NCBI GenBank assembly: GCA_009778695.1
Contig: WRFS01000003.1
Span: forward strand, 1-64,000
Length of the DNA: 64,000 nucleotides
Direction: 5' to 3'
DNA from: Oscillospiraceae bacterium
GTDB taxonomy: Bacteria; Bacillota; Clostridia; TANB77; CAG-508
The notes beneath the pieces are model-generated. The model ran no database searches. It was not told the DNA's origin and worked only from the letters and a program-made list of their open reading frames with translations. This document shows positions 19,985 to 28,437 of the stretch, one piece after another. Each line of letters starts with the position of its first letter. The stretch's first letter is position 1. The translations under genes were made by a program, and so were the position numbers.

Positions 19985-22129
19985 TTATCCTCCAATAACA
20001 TTTTCTTCAGTAGTCTTCTGTGGTTGTTCAGCATCTCTTTGTGCTTGATTAATTTGTTCATTGGCACTACTTATTTCAGCAGATGTTATTCCTGCTTCTT
20101 TTCCTTCTGCCACTACGTCATCAATCATCTGTTGTCCTGTTGGTTTATTTTTCCCTAACTCCTCTATTTGTCTCTTTAATTCTATTATTTTCCCTGATTT
20201 ATCTAAATAGCTAATATTTCCATTTTCCTCAACATCTCTTAATTGTCTTGAAAGAACTGCTATTTTAACTTCATTTTTTTGTTCTGGTGTTAAATTCATT
20301 TGTACAATTAAATCATCTCTTATTTCAATTGGTGCTGAAACTATAATTGAAATAACTTCTTCTTTTGGTATGGCTATCTCTGGTATTCTGTCTTTATATT
20401 TTTCAGTAAATTTTAATCTATCTAATATTGGTAGATTTCTAACTACATTGCTTGCATCTTCACTCTTGAAATTTTCATCTTCTAACCTTTTATCATAATA
20501 TAATGTAGCTATATTATATAATAAATGTGGATTTTCCTTATAACAAGCTTCCTCTGCACTTAATATCTGCATTGGTACTATTTTTTCTTCATACTCTTCT
20601 GAATTAATATAGTGTAATTGAGTCACTTTTCTATAAATGTAAGTTGGTGGATATAGATTAGAATTTAATATGCCACCACCAAGATCCTTGTCTTTAAAAT
20701 TAGGTTCGCTTTTACGATACGCTTTAAGACTTTGCTCCTCTCTTTCTTTTGCTCTATTATATTTGCCAAAAAATTTACTTAAGGCTTGTTCATCTACCAT
20801 ATCAGCATACTTTACTATAAACTGTTCCGCAGAACAATTTTGAACCATTGGATTTTCATAGTTTCTGCCTAGAACTTCAAATATTAACCTCCCACGGTTT
20901 CCATAGTCTACACCACCACCACGATATGTATCTAAAAAAATATCACTCATGACTTTTGTTCCCAGTTCATTCTTATGTAATTCTATTTGCTTTTCTCTAT
21001 ATTCGCCTTTAGGCATTACACTTATAGATGCACTCAATAATCTCTGAATATCTTCTGGATTTAATATATCCTTATACCTTTCTATATTTTCTAGTAATTT
21101 TGCATGATGTTCCAACGTTAATTTCTTAACATCTGCTGGGTTTAATTTATACCCATTTGACTTTATATCCTCTGGTAACTTTGTAAAAGGTTCTATTATT
21201 AATCTTTTGATGTCTTCTGGAGCTACTCTATCTTTATACATTTCTATATATTTGGGTAACTCTGTAAGAGATAACTTTCCCATACATTCAATTATGTATT
21301 GTGGTAACATTTTATCCCCAAATAGAGTTAATAACTCTTTTGCTTGCTTTTCATTTATATTTAAATGTACATTCTCTCTCAACTTTTTTGTGTCTTCATC
21401 ACCTTTTTCATCAACGCCTACATATTCTTTTATTTGTGTAGAGTATTTTTCTATAAAATTTGCATCATCAAATTTACGATAAATTGCAAATGCCTCGAAC
21501 GATTTTAAGTTATGATGTGAAAGAAATTCCATCCTTTTTTCAGATCCCATTTCCTCTAGCACCTTCATTGCTTCTCCATAAATATTGGTAGACTCAAACA
21601 TCATATCTAACACTTTTTCTCTGTATTCTGGTGTCGTAAAGCATTCTTTTAAAAGGACTTCTCCACTATCATAATGATACGCTTCTTCAACTTTACCCTC
21701 AAAAACAAGTACCGTATCATTAATATTATCTGATATTATACTATCTTTATCATTTTTAATCTTTGTTTCTTTCATGCGTTCATTTACCCATAAAAGTACT
21801 TCATACTTATTTTTGTCTTCTTTTAACCTTCTAAGTATGAAAAAAGGATTCTCAATGGTTCTTTCAATGCGTTTGTCGTCATTACCACTACCACCATCAT
21901 AATTGCCACTTTTAAATCGATCATATATGCCTTTTTCATCAAATTGCTTAAATAGTTTCATTCTACTTTCATCTAGTTTTAGTCCCTTCACTAAGCTATA
22001 ATAAATATCGTTTTCACTTTTAGCATTTTCAATCTCTTTCAATGTTTTTGCGTCTTGTTTTCTAAGTCTCGCTTCTTTCCTTCCTTTCAACACGCCTCTT
22101 CCCCAGTTTGTTATTCCGTTGATTTCCAT
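19985..22129 (-). CDS. Module 2 large protein with helical repeats and ENVIGG tail
   Basis: 714 residues from the chosen start (MEINGITNWGRGVLKGRKEARL; Shine-Dalgarno GGAGG). Helical throughout, with repeated units over about residues 275-375 (LPKYIEMYKDRVAPEDIKRL, LLENIERYKDILNPEDIQRL), which suggests a solenoid. The last 50 residues (ITSAEISSANEQINQAQRDA..) and the terminal TTEENVIGG match module 1. No signal peptide or membrane segment. A conserved C-terminal Gly-Gly could be a processing or attachment signal, but that is speculation. It lies downstream of the DUF4160 pair on the same strand. Confidence 0.72.
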   Translation of the reverse strand: MEINGITNWGRGVLKGRKEARLRKQDAKTLKEIENAKSENDIYYSLVKGLKLDESRMKLFKQFDEKGIYDRFKSGNYDGGSGNDDKRIERTIENPFFILRRLKEDKNKYEVLLWVNERMKETKIKNDKDSIISDNINDTVLVFEGKVEEAYHYDSGEVLLKECFTTPEYREKVLDMMFESTNIYGEAMKVLEEMGSEKRMEFLSHHNLKSFEAFAIYRKFDDANFIEKYSTQIKEYVGVDEKGDEDTKKLRENVHLNINEKQAKELLTLFGDKMLPQYIIECMGKLSLTELPKYIEMYKDRVAPEDIKRLIIEPFTKLPEDIKSNGYKLNPADVKKLTLEHHAKLLENIERYKDILNPEDIQRLLSASISVMPKGEYREKQIELHKNELGTKVMSDIFLDTYRGGGVDYGNRGRLIFEVLGRNYENPMVQNCSAEQFIVKYADMVDEQALSKFFGKYNRAKEREEQSLKAYRKSEPNFKDKDLGGGILNSNLYPPTYIYRKVTQLHYINSEEYEEKIVPMQILSAEEACYKENPHLLYNIATLYYDKRLEDENFKSEDASNVVRNLPILDRLKFTEKYKDRIPEIAIPKEEVISIIVSAPIEIRDDLIVQMNLTPEQKNEVKIAVLSRQLRDVEENGNISYLDKSGKIIELKRQIEELGKNKPTGQQMIDDVVAEGKEAGITSAEISSANEQINQAQRDAEQPQKTTEENVIGG

Positions 22130-22164
22130 AACTACCTCCATATTTTATTATTCGAAAATTACTT

Positions 22165-22444
22165 TTAGCAATAGAACTTTATTGTATCTACTTTAAAATG
22201 TTTTTTCCATTCAATACATATTAAAAAGTATTCCATAGATATTATTTTTAATAATTTATTCAAATCGTTTCGTGGAATATTACTATCATTATTTGCAATA
22301 ACACATCCGCCCTCTTTTTGTTAACCAAATTTTTGTACTATTTGAATAAGGGTCCCCTTTAGATACATGCACATGAATTGGTTCATAGTTTTCGTTTGAC
22401 CAAAAATATATTTTGTATCCTAAAAAACTAAAAATACTAGGCAC
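22165..22444 (-). CDS. DUF4160 protein, read across a +1 shift at CGG
   Basis: Start GTG at 22444 (VPSIFSFLGYKIYFW) with GGAGGTG six bases upstream. This matches the usual DUF4160 beginning (PTI..F.G). It reads to ..STKIWLTKRG, meets CGG at 22307-22309 and continues in the +1 frame as G-CVIANNDSNIPRNDLNKLL.. to TAA at 22165. The total of about 92 residues is the family's normal length. Read without the shift the protein stops five codons later and loses its C-terminal half. The truncated paralogue at 11085-11304 shows the same CGG at the same site. It overlaps the end of the 22437-22706 gene by 8 bases, so they form one operon. Confidence 0.75.
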
Positions 22445-22706
22445 TTTCAGCACCTCCAGCTCTTGCGAATTCATAAATTAAAGGAACATTATGTTCAAGA
22501 AATTCTATAAAAAATGCGATTTCCTCGTCTGAAACATTATCTCTTATTATTAATTCATATGTTGGCAATACAAATCTTGCCGACATAAACCCATTATTAA
22601 TAGGTTTTTCAAAATGGACTTCTACTTTTTCTACACCATCTTCTTCAAAAATTTGTGTATGCAAAATTTCTGTTCCATCACCTAAAGTCACATATGGATA
22701 TAACAT
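22437..22706 (-). CDS. Small protein of unknown function, first gene of a DUF4160 pair
   Basis: 89 residues, MLYPYVTLGDGTEILHTQIF.., paralogous to the 11279-11542 protein. Acidic, single-domain, no membrane segment. Conserved blocks VEVHFEKPI, SARFVLPTYE and an acidic helix (VSDEEIAFFIEFLEHN). It is first in the transcription unit behind the promoter at 22765-22793 and overlaps the DUF4160 start. Such pairs suggest a toxin-antitoxin-like relationship, but nothing in the sequence proves it. Confidence 0.72.
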   Translation of the reverse strand: MLYPYVTLGDGTEILHTQIFEEDGVEKVEVHFEKPINNGFMSARFVLPTYELIIRDNVSDEEIAFFIEFLEHNVPLIYEFARAGGAESA

Positions 22707-22764
22707 ATTAAATTACCTCCTTTTCATGTAATATTAATATTCACCGTTTTGAATATACAATACT

Positions 22765-22793
22765 ATTGTAACAGAAAACTTATGTAAAATCAA
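22765..22793 (-). promoter_or_regulatory. Sigma-A-type promoter of the DUF4160 operon
   Basis: Minus strand TTGATT (22788-22793) and TACAAT (22765-22770) with 17-base spacing. It sits in a block (22705-22800) duplicated at 16937-17030, so the two ends of the island carry the same promoter. Confidence 0.7.
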
Positions 22794-22826
22794 ACCATTT
22801 GAATATAAGCCATGATTATTTCATCA

Positions 22827-22848
22827 ATTTTGTCATAATTGACAAAAT
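22827..22848. repeat. 9-bp hairpin with 4-base loop at the island edge
   Basis: ATTTTGTCA-taat-TGACAAAAT, a perfect stem just after the nuoF stop codon. It could terminate the hydrogenase transcript weakly. Its geometry equals the hairpin pair at 17106-17167. Confidence 0.6.
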
Positions 22849-22868
22849 GACCCTGATTATAAACCATA

Positions 22869-24731
22869 TCACTCCGTTATTATCGCTTTAAACTTGCAAT
22901 TTTCCATGCACATACCGCATTTGATGCACTTATATGGATCGATAATGTGTGGTTTTCCTACTTCGCCTGAAATTGCATTGTTTGGGCAGTTTCTTTTGCA
23001 TAATCCGCAGCCTTTGCAGTTTTCTGGTATTATTTTGAATTCTATCAAGGCTTTGCATTCTCTTGCTGGACATTTTTTATCTTTAATGTGTGCTATGTAT
23101 TCGTCTCTAAAATATCTTATCGTACTTAATACAGGGTTCGGTGCTGTTTGACCAAGCCCGCATACAGATGCTTTTCTTATTATTTCGGCAAGTTGTTCAA
23201 GTTTGTCTAGGTCTTCCATTTCTGCTTTTCCTGTTGTGATTTTTTCTAGTATGTCTAACATTTTTCTTATTCCAATCCTACACGGTGTGCAGTTTCCACA
23301 TGATTCATCTACTGTAAATTCAAGGTAGAATTTTGCTAAATTAACCATGCATTTTGAATCGTCCATTACAATTAGTCCGCCAGAACCCATCATTGAGCCG
23401 ATTTTGTTTAAATTATCGTAATCAATCGGAGTGTCTAAGTTTTCTTCTGTAATGCATCCCCCTGAAGGTCCTCCTGTTTGTGCTGCTTTAAAGCCTCTGC
23501 CGTCTGGAATTCCTCCACCTATATCAAATATTATTTCTCTTAAAGTTGTTCCCATTGGAACTTCTACAAGTCCTACATTGTGTACATTACCGCCCAATGC
23601 AAATACTTTCGTTCCCTTTGAAGTTTCTGTTCCCATGCTTGCATACCACTCGGCTCCGTTTAAAATTATGGTAGGAACGTTAGCGTAAGTTTCAACATTA
23701 TTTATTAATGTTGGTTTTCCCCATAATCCACTAGTTGCAGGAAATGGTGGCTTTATTCTTGGTTGTCCTCTTCTTCCTTCTATCGACTCCAACAGTGCTG
23801 TTTCTTCACCACATACAAAGGCTCCTGCTCCTATCCTAATTGATACGTCAAATTCCATTTGTGTGCCAAATATGTTTTTGCCTAATAATCCATATTTTCT
23901 TGCTTGGTTAATTGCAATTTGAAATCTTTTTACCGCAATTGGATATTCTGCTCTTACATAGATATATCCTTGGTTTGCGTTCGTTGCATAGCCTGCGATT
24001 ATCATTGCTTCTATAACAGAGTGCGGTGTGCCTTCTAATACGCTTCTATCCATGAATGCTCCGGGGTCTCCTTCGTCAGCATTGCATACAACGTACTTTT
24101 GGTCTGCTTGGGCATTTTTTACAAATTCCCATTTTTTGCCTGTTAAAAATCCTGCTCCGCCTCTTCCTTTTAATCCTGAATCCGTAACAGTTTTTATTAC
24201 TTCTTCTGGTGACATTTCTGTTAGTACTTTTTCTAATGCTTTATATCCATCAAAGGCTATGTATTCATCTATATCTTCTGGGTTTATTCTTCCACAGTTT
24301 TTTAATACGATTCTTTTTTGTTTTTCATAGAAAGATAGTTCGTCTAGTTTTTCTACCAATTTATTGTCTAATTCTTTAACTAGCAGTCTTTCAACGACTT
24401 TTCCTTCTTTTATATGCATGTTTATAATGTCTTCTACGTCTGTTTCTTTTACCATAGAGTAGAAGGTGTCGTCAGGTTTTATAATAACTACTGGTCCTTT
24501 TGCACAAAGTCCAAAACAGCCTGTTTTTACGACTTTTACGTTTTGGATGTTGTCTTTTATTATTATTGCTTCTAGTTTTGATATTATGTCTTGTGATTTT
24601 GAGGACATGCAGCCTGTGCCTCCACATACTAGTATGTGTTTTTCGTTTGTGTCTGGTTCTATGCAGTCTCTTATGCTTAATTCTTTTATCTTTTGTTCTC
24701 TTATATTGTTGATTTCTTCTCTGGTTTTCAT
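22869..24731 (-). CDS. NuoF-like hydrogenase/diaphorase subunit (HydB)
   Basis: About 620 residues from MKTREEINN (Shine-Dalgarno AGGCAGG; the longer frame adds 20 non-conserved residues). An N-terminal thioredoxin-like [2Fe-2S] domain (CGGTGCMSSKS..CFGLCAKGP) is followed by the NuoF core with the NADH/FMN motifs GRGGAGFLTGKKW and NADEGDPGAFMDR. Next come the cluster motif SCGNCTPCRIG and a C-terminal two-[4Fe-4S] ferredoxin (CKGCGLCKRNCP, CIKCGMCMENC). It oxidises or reduces NAD(P)H for HydA. nuoE is 226 bases upstream, with hairpin element D in the gap. hydA normally follows directly but is 6.5 kb away here. Confidence 0.93.
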   Translation of the reverse strand: MKTREEINNIREQKIKELSIRDCIEPDTNEKHILVCGGTGCMSSKSQDIISKLEAIIIKDNIQNVKVVKTGCFGLCAKGPVVIIKPDDTFYSMVKETDVEDIINMHIKEGKVVERLLVKELDNKLVEKLDELSFYEKQKRIVLKNCGRINPEDIDEYIAFDGYKALEKVLTEMSPEEVIKTVTDSGLKGRGGAGFLTGKKWEFVKNAQADQKYVVCNADEGDPGAFMDRSVLEGTPHSVIEAMIIAGYATNANQGYIYVRAEYPIAVKRFQIAINQARKYGLLGKNIFGTQMEFDVSIRIGAGAFVCGEETALLESIEGRRGQPRIKPPFPATSGLWGKPTLINNVETYANVPTIILNGAEWYASMGTETSKGTKVFALGGNVHNVGLVEVPMGTTLREIIFDIGGGIPDGRGFKAAQTGGPSGGCITEENLDTPIDYDNLNKIGSMMGSGGLIVMDDSKCMVNLAKFYLEFTVDESCGNCTPCRIGIRKMLDILEKITTGKAEMEDLDKLEQLAEIIRKASVCGLGQTAPNPVLSTIRYFRDEYIAHIKDKKCPARECKALIEFKIIPENCKGCGLCKRNCPNNAISGEVGKPHIIDPYKCIKCGMCMENCKFKAIITE

Positions 24732-24820
24732 GGTTTTCCTGCCTTTCTTAACATATTTTATTTCTATAAGAATATCTGAACGTAACTTCAATGAGAAATT
24801 ATCTGCAATGGTTCGCTCCA

Positions 24821-24921
24821 GTGGTTGGTGTATCTTTTAAAAAAATTCCCTCCAGGTCAAGGGGTAATCCGTATGCCTCAAAGGGCTGTCGGGCAATTTT
24901 TTTAAAAGATACACCAACCAC
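24821..24921 (-). repeat. Hairpin element D (type 2 core)
   Basis: 27-bp perfect arms (24821-24847 and 24895-24921) with the same GTGGTTGGTGTATC outer stem as B and J and a type 2 core. It lies inside the nuoE-nuoF operon, so it would be transcribed as a long hairpin in that message. Confidence 0.95.
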
Positions 24922-24956
24922 TCACGCTATTCTATATCCAGTATTTTTTTCTTTTT

Positions 24957-25445
24957 TTATTTCTTCTTGTACTCTTCCAGTACTTCTCCTACTTTTTCCA
25001 CTGTTGCTCTGCCGTATACTTCGCCGTTTATTGTGAAAACTGGGGCTAAGCCACAGGCACCTATGCATCTGGTTGGTTCTAGTGAGAATTTACCGTCTTT
25101 TGTAGTTTGCCCTAGGTCTATTCCTAATTCAGTTTTTACTTTTGAAAGTATTCTTTCTGCTCCTTTTACATAACATGCTGTACCTTGGCATACACGTATG
25201 TTGTATTTTCCTTTTGGTTTTAAAGAAAATCTGGCATAAAAAGTAACAACCCCGTAGATTTCTGCAAAAGGTATTTGCATTTGTTCCGAAATGTATTGCA
25301 TAATGTTTCTAGGAATATATCCTACATATTCCTGTACTTCGTTTAGAACTTGTATTAGGTTGCTTTTATCGTGTTTATATTCATTTATTACTTCGATTAT
25401 TTTTTCATCAATTTTTTTATGTTCACATTTGTTATTTTCCATCAT
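24957..25445 (-). CDS. NuoE-like hydrogenase subunit (HydC)
   Basis: 162 residues. The thioredoxin-fold [2Fe-2S] cysteines appear in RVCQGTACYVKGAE and PTRCIGACGLAPV, typical of the 24 kDa NuoE/HydC subunit. The N-terminal helical part (NLIQVLNEVQEYVGYIPRNI) is also typical. It passes electrons between the flavin subunit and the rest of the hydrogenase. First gene of the nuoE-nuoF unit; an ATG pair at the start leaves a one-residue uncertainty. Confidence 0.93.
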   Translation of the reverse strand: MMENNKCEHKKIDEKIIEVINEYKHDKSNLIQVLNEVQEYVGYIPRNIMQYISEQMQIPFAEIYGVVTFYARFSLKPKGKYNIRVCQGTACYVKGAERILSKVKTELGIDLGQTTKDGKFSLEPTRCIGACGLAPVFTINGEVYGRATVEKVGEVLEEYKKK

Positions 25446-25523
25446 TTTCTCCTTTGCTTACATTTTTATTATATATTATAACTTTTAAAAAGACAAGCAG
25501 TTTCGACAATTTCTAATATTTTC

Positions 25524-26636
25524 CTACACAAATTCCTCCCATGTAATATTGGCATAGTCGAGCCCTAATTCAGTTAATTTTAAGTGATTATCCTCAATGC
25601 AAACCAATCCTTCAGTTTCCAGAACTTCAATAACTTCCTTAAACATAATTCTTGCGTCTTCTTTAAATTTAGTTTTAAATTTGTTTAAATTCACACCCTT
25701 TATTCTTCGTAACCCCAGCATAATATACTCTCTCATTAAGTCGTCTTCGTCTAAAAGTTCCTGAATATTTATATTGCCTAGACGATCTGTAGTAGATATG
25801 TATTCCTGCAAATCGTCAGTATTAGAATATCTTATATGCCCCGCAAACGAACTCGCAGACAGCCCTACACCAACATACACTCCTTGCTCCCAATACCAAT
25901 TATTATGCTTTGATTCAAACCTTTTTTTAGCAAAGTTAGAAATTTCATAATGTATGTACCCTGCCTCTTCTAGTTGTTTTTTTATTAGCCAATACATTTT
26001 TCTCTCTGTTATATCTGGAACTAATTTAATTTGATTTTTACGTACTTTTTCATAAAGTACAGTTCCCTCTTCCAATGTGAGAGAATATGTAGATATATGT
26101 TCTGGCTTCAGATTAATTATATCATTTAAAGATTCCCTTACATTTTCTAACGTTTGGTTTGGTAGTCCAAACATTAAATCCACACTAATATTTTTAAACC
26201 CTATTTCTCTTGCCATATGATAGGTTTCTAAAAAATCATTATACGTATGAATTCTGCCTATTTCTTTTAACAGACTATCGTTAGTTGATTGCAATCCGAT
26301 ACTAAGCCTATTTATTCCCACATCGAAATACGTTTGCAACTTATGTTTGGTAACTGTTCCTGGATTTACTTCTATAGTTATTTCCTTAGTATTTGTTGTG
26401 TCAAATAACTTAAAGATTTCTTTTATATATTTTTCATTAATTATAGACGGAGTACCTCCACCTATATAAATTGTTCTAAAACAACAATTTTTTTGACTAA
26501 TACTTGAAATTTCTTTTTTCAATACCTTAATATATTTCTCAATATAACTGTCTTTGTCTGAAAAAGAACAAAAGTCGCAATAATAACATTTACTTTCACA
26601 AAACGGTATATGTACATATAATCCTATATTTTTCAT
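25524..26636 (-). CDS. hemW: Radical SAM HemW-type heme chaperone
   Basis: 370 residues. The radical-SAM motif CESKCYYCDF (CxxxCxxC) lies near residue 13, followed by YIGGGTPSII, ITIEVNPGT and NRLSIGLQS, the typical HemW/HemN series. The C-terminal HemN domain includes GLRRIKGVNLNKFK. HemW-type proteins bind heme and were long misnamed oxygen-independent coproporphyrinogen oxidases; the fourth cysteine pattern here (CYYCDFCSF) is common to both. In Clostridia it often lies near lepA-hrcA, but here it stands alone between nuoE and a sensor kinase. Confidence 0.88.
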   Translation of the reverse strand: MKNIGLYVHIPFCESKCYYCDFCSFSDKDSYIEKYIKVLKKEISSISQKNCCFRTIYIGGGTPSIINEKYIKEIFKLFDTTNTKEITIEVNPGTVTKHKLQTYFDVGINRLSIGLQSTNDSLLKEIGRIHTYNDFLETYHMAREIGFKNISVDLMFGLPNQTLENVRESLNDIINLKPEHISTYSLTLEEGTVLYEKVRKNQIKLVPDITERKMYWLIKKQLEEAGYIHYEISNFAKKRFESKHNNWYWEQGVYVGVGLSASSFAGHIRYSNTDDLQEYISTTDRLGNINIQELLDEDDLMREYIMLGLRRIKGVNLNKFKTKFKEDARIMFKEVIEVLETEGLVCIEDNHLKLTELGLDYANITWEEFV

Positions 26637-26690
26637 ATCGCCCTCACTTTAAATTTTTTTATATTTATTTTATCACATATTTGCATCTTT

Positions 26691-28136
26691 TTATACTATT
26701 ATTCTATTATTTTTATCAGCTAATTTAATTTCTTCTTTTCTATATGAAGAAATACGATATTCATTTTTATTGTCAAATATTATGCTAATTGATTTTGTAT
26801 ACAGCATATCTTCTTTTGGGCTGAACTCTTCTATGTCCAAACTGGCATTGCATTTTTTTAATACTTCAAATGTACTCATAAATCCAATTCCTGTACCCCC
26901 AGTTTCTTCATGAGTAGTTATTCTTTTTAATCCTAAATTAACAAGTGTATTTATTTCGAACTCTATCCCTGTATCGCTTACAGAAAGCTCATAGTATTTG
27001 TTAAATTTACCTAATTGTACTAATATTTTCCTGTTTTTTTGATTATTCCCAGATTTTATTGCTATAATGGCATCTTTTATATGATCTGCAATCATTATTT
27101 CCAAATCCTTTTTGTCTACCATATTATTTATCATACAATTAATGTCGTCGTCAATACTTAATTCAAATTCTATTTTGTTTGTTATCACTTCCCCTCTCAT
27201 ATATTTAAACATATTGTCTATACTAAAAACATCTGTTGCTGGCAAGTTGTTTTTATCAATGGCATTATTTTTACTTAATTGGTCTTTTAACTCACCAAGC
27301 TCTTCTATTAGTTCATTGCTGAATTCCACATTCATGTTTGCAACATAATTATAAACTGATTTAATTTTATGGGATGTTTCATGCATCTTCTTTGTAAGCC
27401 TTTTATGCTCTTCATCTAATTTATCATATTGTTCTTGCTTTTCCTTATTTTCAGCATTAAGTTTGTTTATTATTTTTTGAGTTTGCAGTGATTTATAATA
27501 TGACCTAAAGGACATGAATATTAATAGCCCCATAAAAATACCTGTTATTATAAAAACAGAAATTATATCTACCTTTTGTAATTCTTCTGTCGGTTTTAAT
27601 AACATTATATAGTATAAAATTATTTCTGCACTTATTATAAAAAGAGTTACATTCAAAATCTCTAATTTATTACTATTATTATTTAAAAATGAAAATCCAT
27701 TACTTAATCGTTTAATTCTTGAAAACATAAAAACTAAAATAATCTGTATAGTATATATTGCAATTAGATTTACAAGTACATTCTCTTCCCCTTGTAATTT
27801 TCCAATTAAATAATATACAATTGCACCGCTTATGATATATGCTATAAAAGTAATTGCATACGAAATCATAATTACAAACATTGAATTACTTATTATATTC
27901 TTCGTTATTTTTGATAGTAAAATACCATATATCAAAGCACCAATTACTAGTATAATAATAAAATTAAATTCTAAATATTTTAATAGTGAATATACAAAAG
28001 ATATTACTAATATTGATACACTAAGCACGATAATATTATTACCTTTATTATTAACTATTTTTAAAAACAATAAGCACACACAACTGTTTATGGAAATTGT
28101 TTGAATTAAAAACTTAATAATGTCTTCTGTAATCAT
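26691..28136 (-). CDS. AgrC-like membrane sensor histidine kinase
   Basis: 481 residues. Residues 1-215 form about six to seven transmembrane segments. A coiled coil (220-250) leads to the phosphoacceptor region HETSHKIKSVYNYVANM, followed by an HATPase_c domain with DTGIEFEI and GGTGIGFMSTFEVLKKC. This arrangement resembles the GHKL/AgrC quorum-sensing kinases. The HATPase N-box is poorly conserved (DHIKDAI). A 15-residue peptide ORF and then a Spo0A-like response regulator lie just upstream on the same strand, which suggests one signalling unit. Start at 28136 has GGAGG spaced 9 bases. Confidence 0.88.
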   Translation of the reverse strand: MITEDIIKFLIQTISINSCVCLLFLKIVNNKGNNIIVLSVSILVISFVYSLLKYLEFNFIIILVIGALIYGILLSKITKNIISNSMFVIMISYAITFIAYIISGAIVYYLIGKLQGEENVLVNLIAIYTIQIILVFMFSRIKRLSNGFSFLNNNSNKLEILNVTLFIISAEIILYYIMLLKPTEELQKVDIISVFIITGIFMGLLIFMSFRSYYKSLQTQKIINKLNAENKEKQEQYDKLDEEHKRLTKKMHETSHKIKSVYNYVANMNVEFSNELIEELGELKDQLSKNNAIDKNNLPATDVFSIDNMFKYMRGEVITNKIEFELSIDDDINCMINNMVDKKDLEIMIADHIKDAIIAIKSGNNQKNRKILVQLGKFNKYYELSVSDTGIEFEINTLVNLGLKRITTHEETGGTGIGFMSTFEVLKKCNASLDIEEFSPKEDMLYTKSISIIFDNKNEYRISSYRKEEIKLADKNNRIIV

Positions 28137-28286
28137 TTCCAGAGATTCCTCCGAAATGATTATATATTATTCCAAATAAATAAGCAAGTTATATTAAATT
28201 TCGAGTTAATTTTTACCTCACAGTATAAACTCAATTTTTTTTAAAACTTGCTAAATCAAAAAATTAAAAATTATATTCCCCCTATT

Positions 28287-28334
28287 TTAATTTCCCCACA
28301 TGTATTTCATAAGCCAATTTAAAAAATCGTTCAT
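28287..28334 (-). CDS. Putative 15-residue peptide gene between kinase and regulator
   Basis: ATG at 28334, preceded by AAAGGGG, encodes MNDFLNWLMKYMWGN and a stop. The peptide is amphipathic and aromatic-rich, which fits a membrane-active or signalling peptide. It lies 150 bases before an AgrC-like kinase and after a Spo0A-like regulator, the place where a cognate peptide gene could be expected. No AgrB-type processing protease is encoded in the window and no Cys is present, so it is not a classical AgrD. The surrounding 28137-28437 region holds no other gene; a weak hairpin (CCTTTTCTT/AAGAAAGG) lies just upstream of the peptide start. Confidence 0.4.
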   Translation of the reverse strand: MNDFLNWLMKYMWGN

Positions 28335-28437
28335 AAAATTATACCCCTTTCTTTTTTAAGAAAAGGATATACTTTTTATAAAAAATATTTAGTAACAAAT
28401 TTTAATAACTTTATATCAAAAATGATTACTTTTGTTT

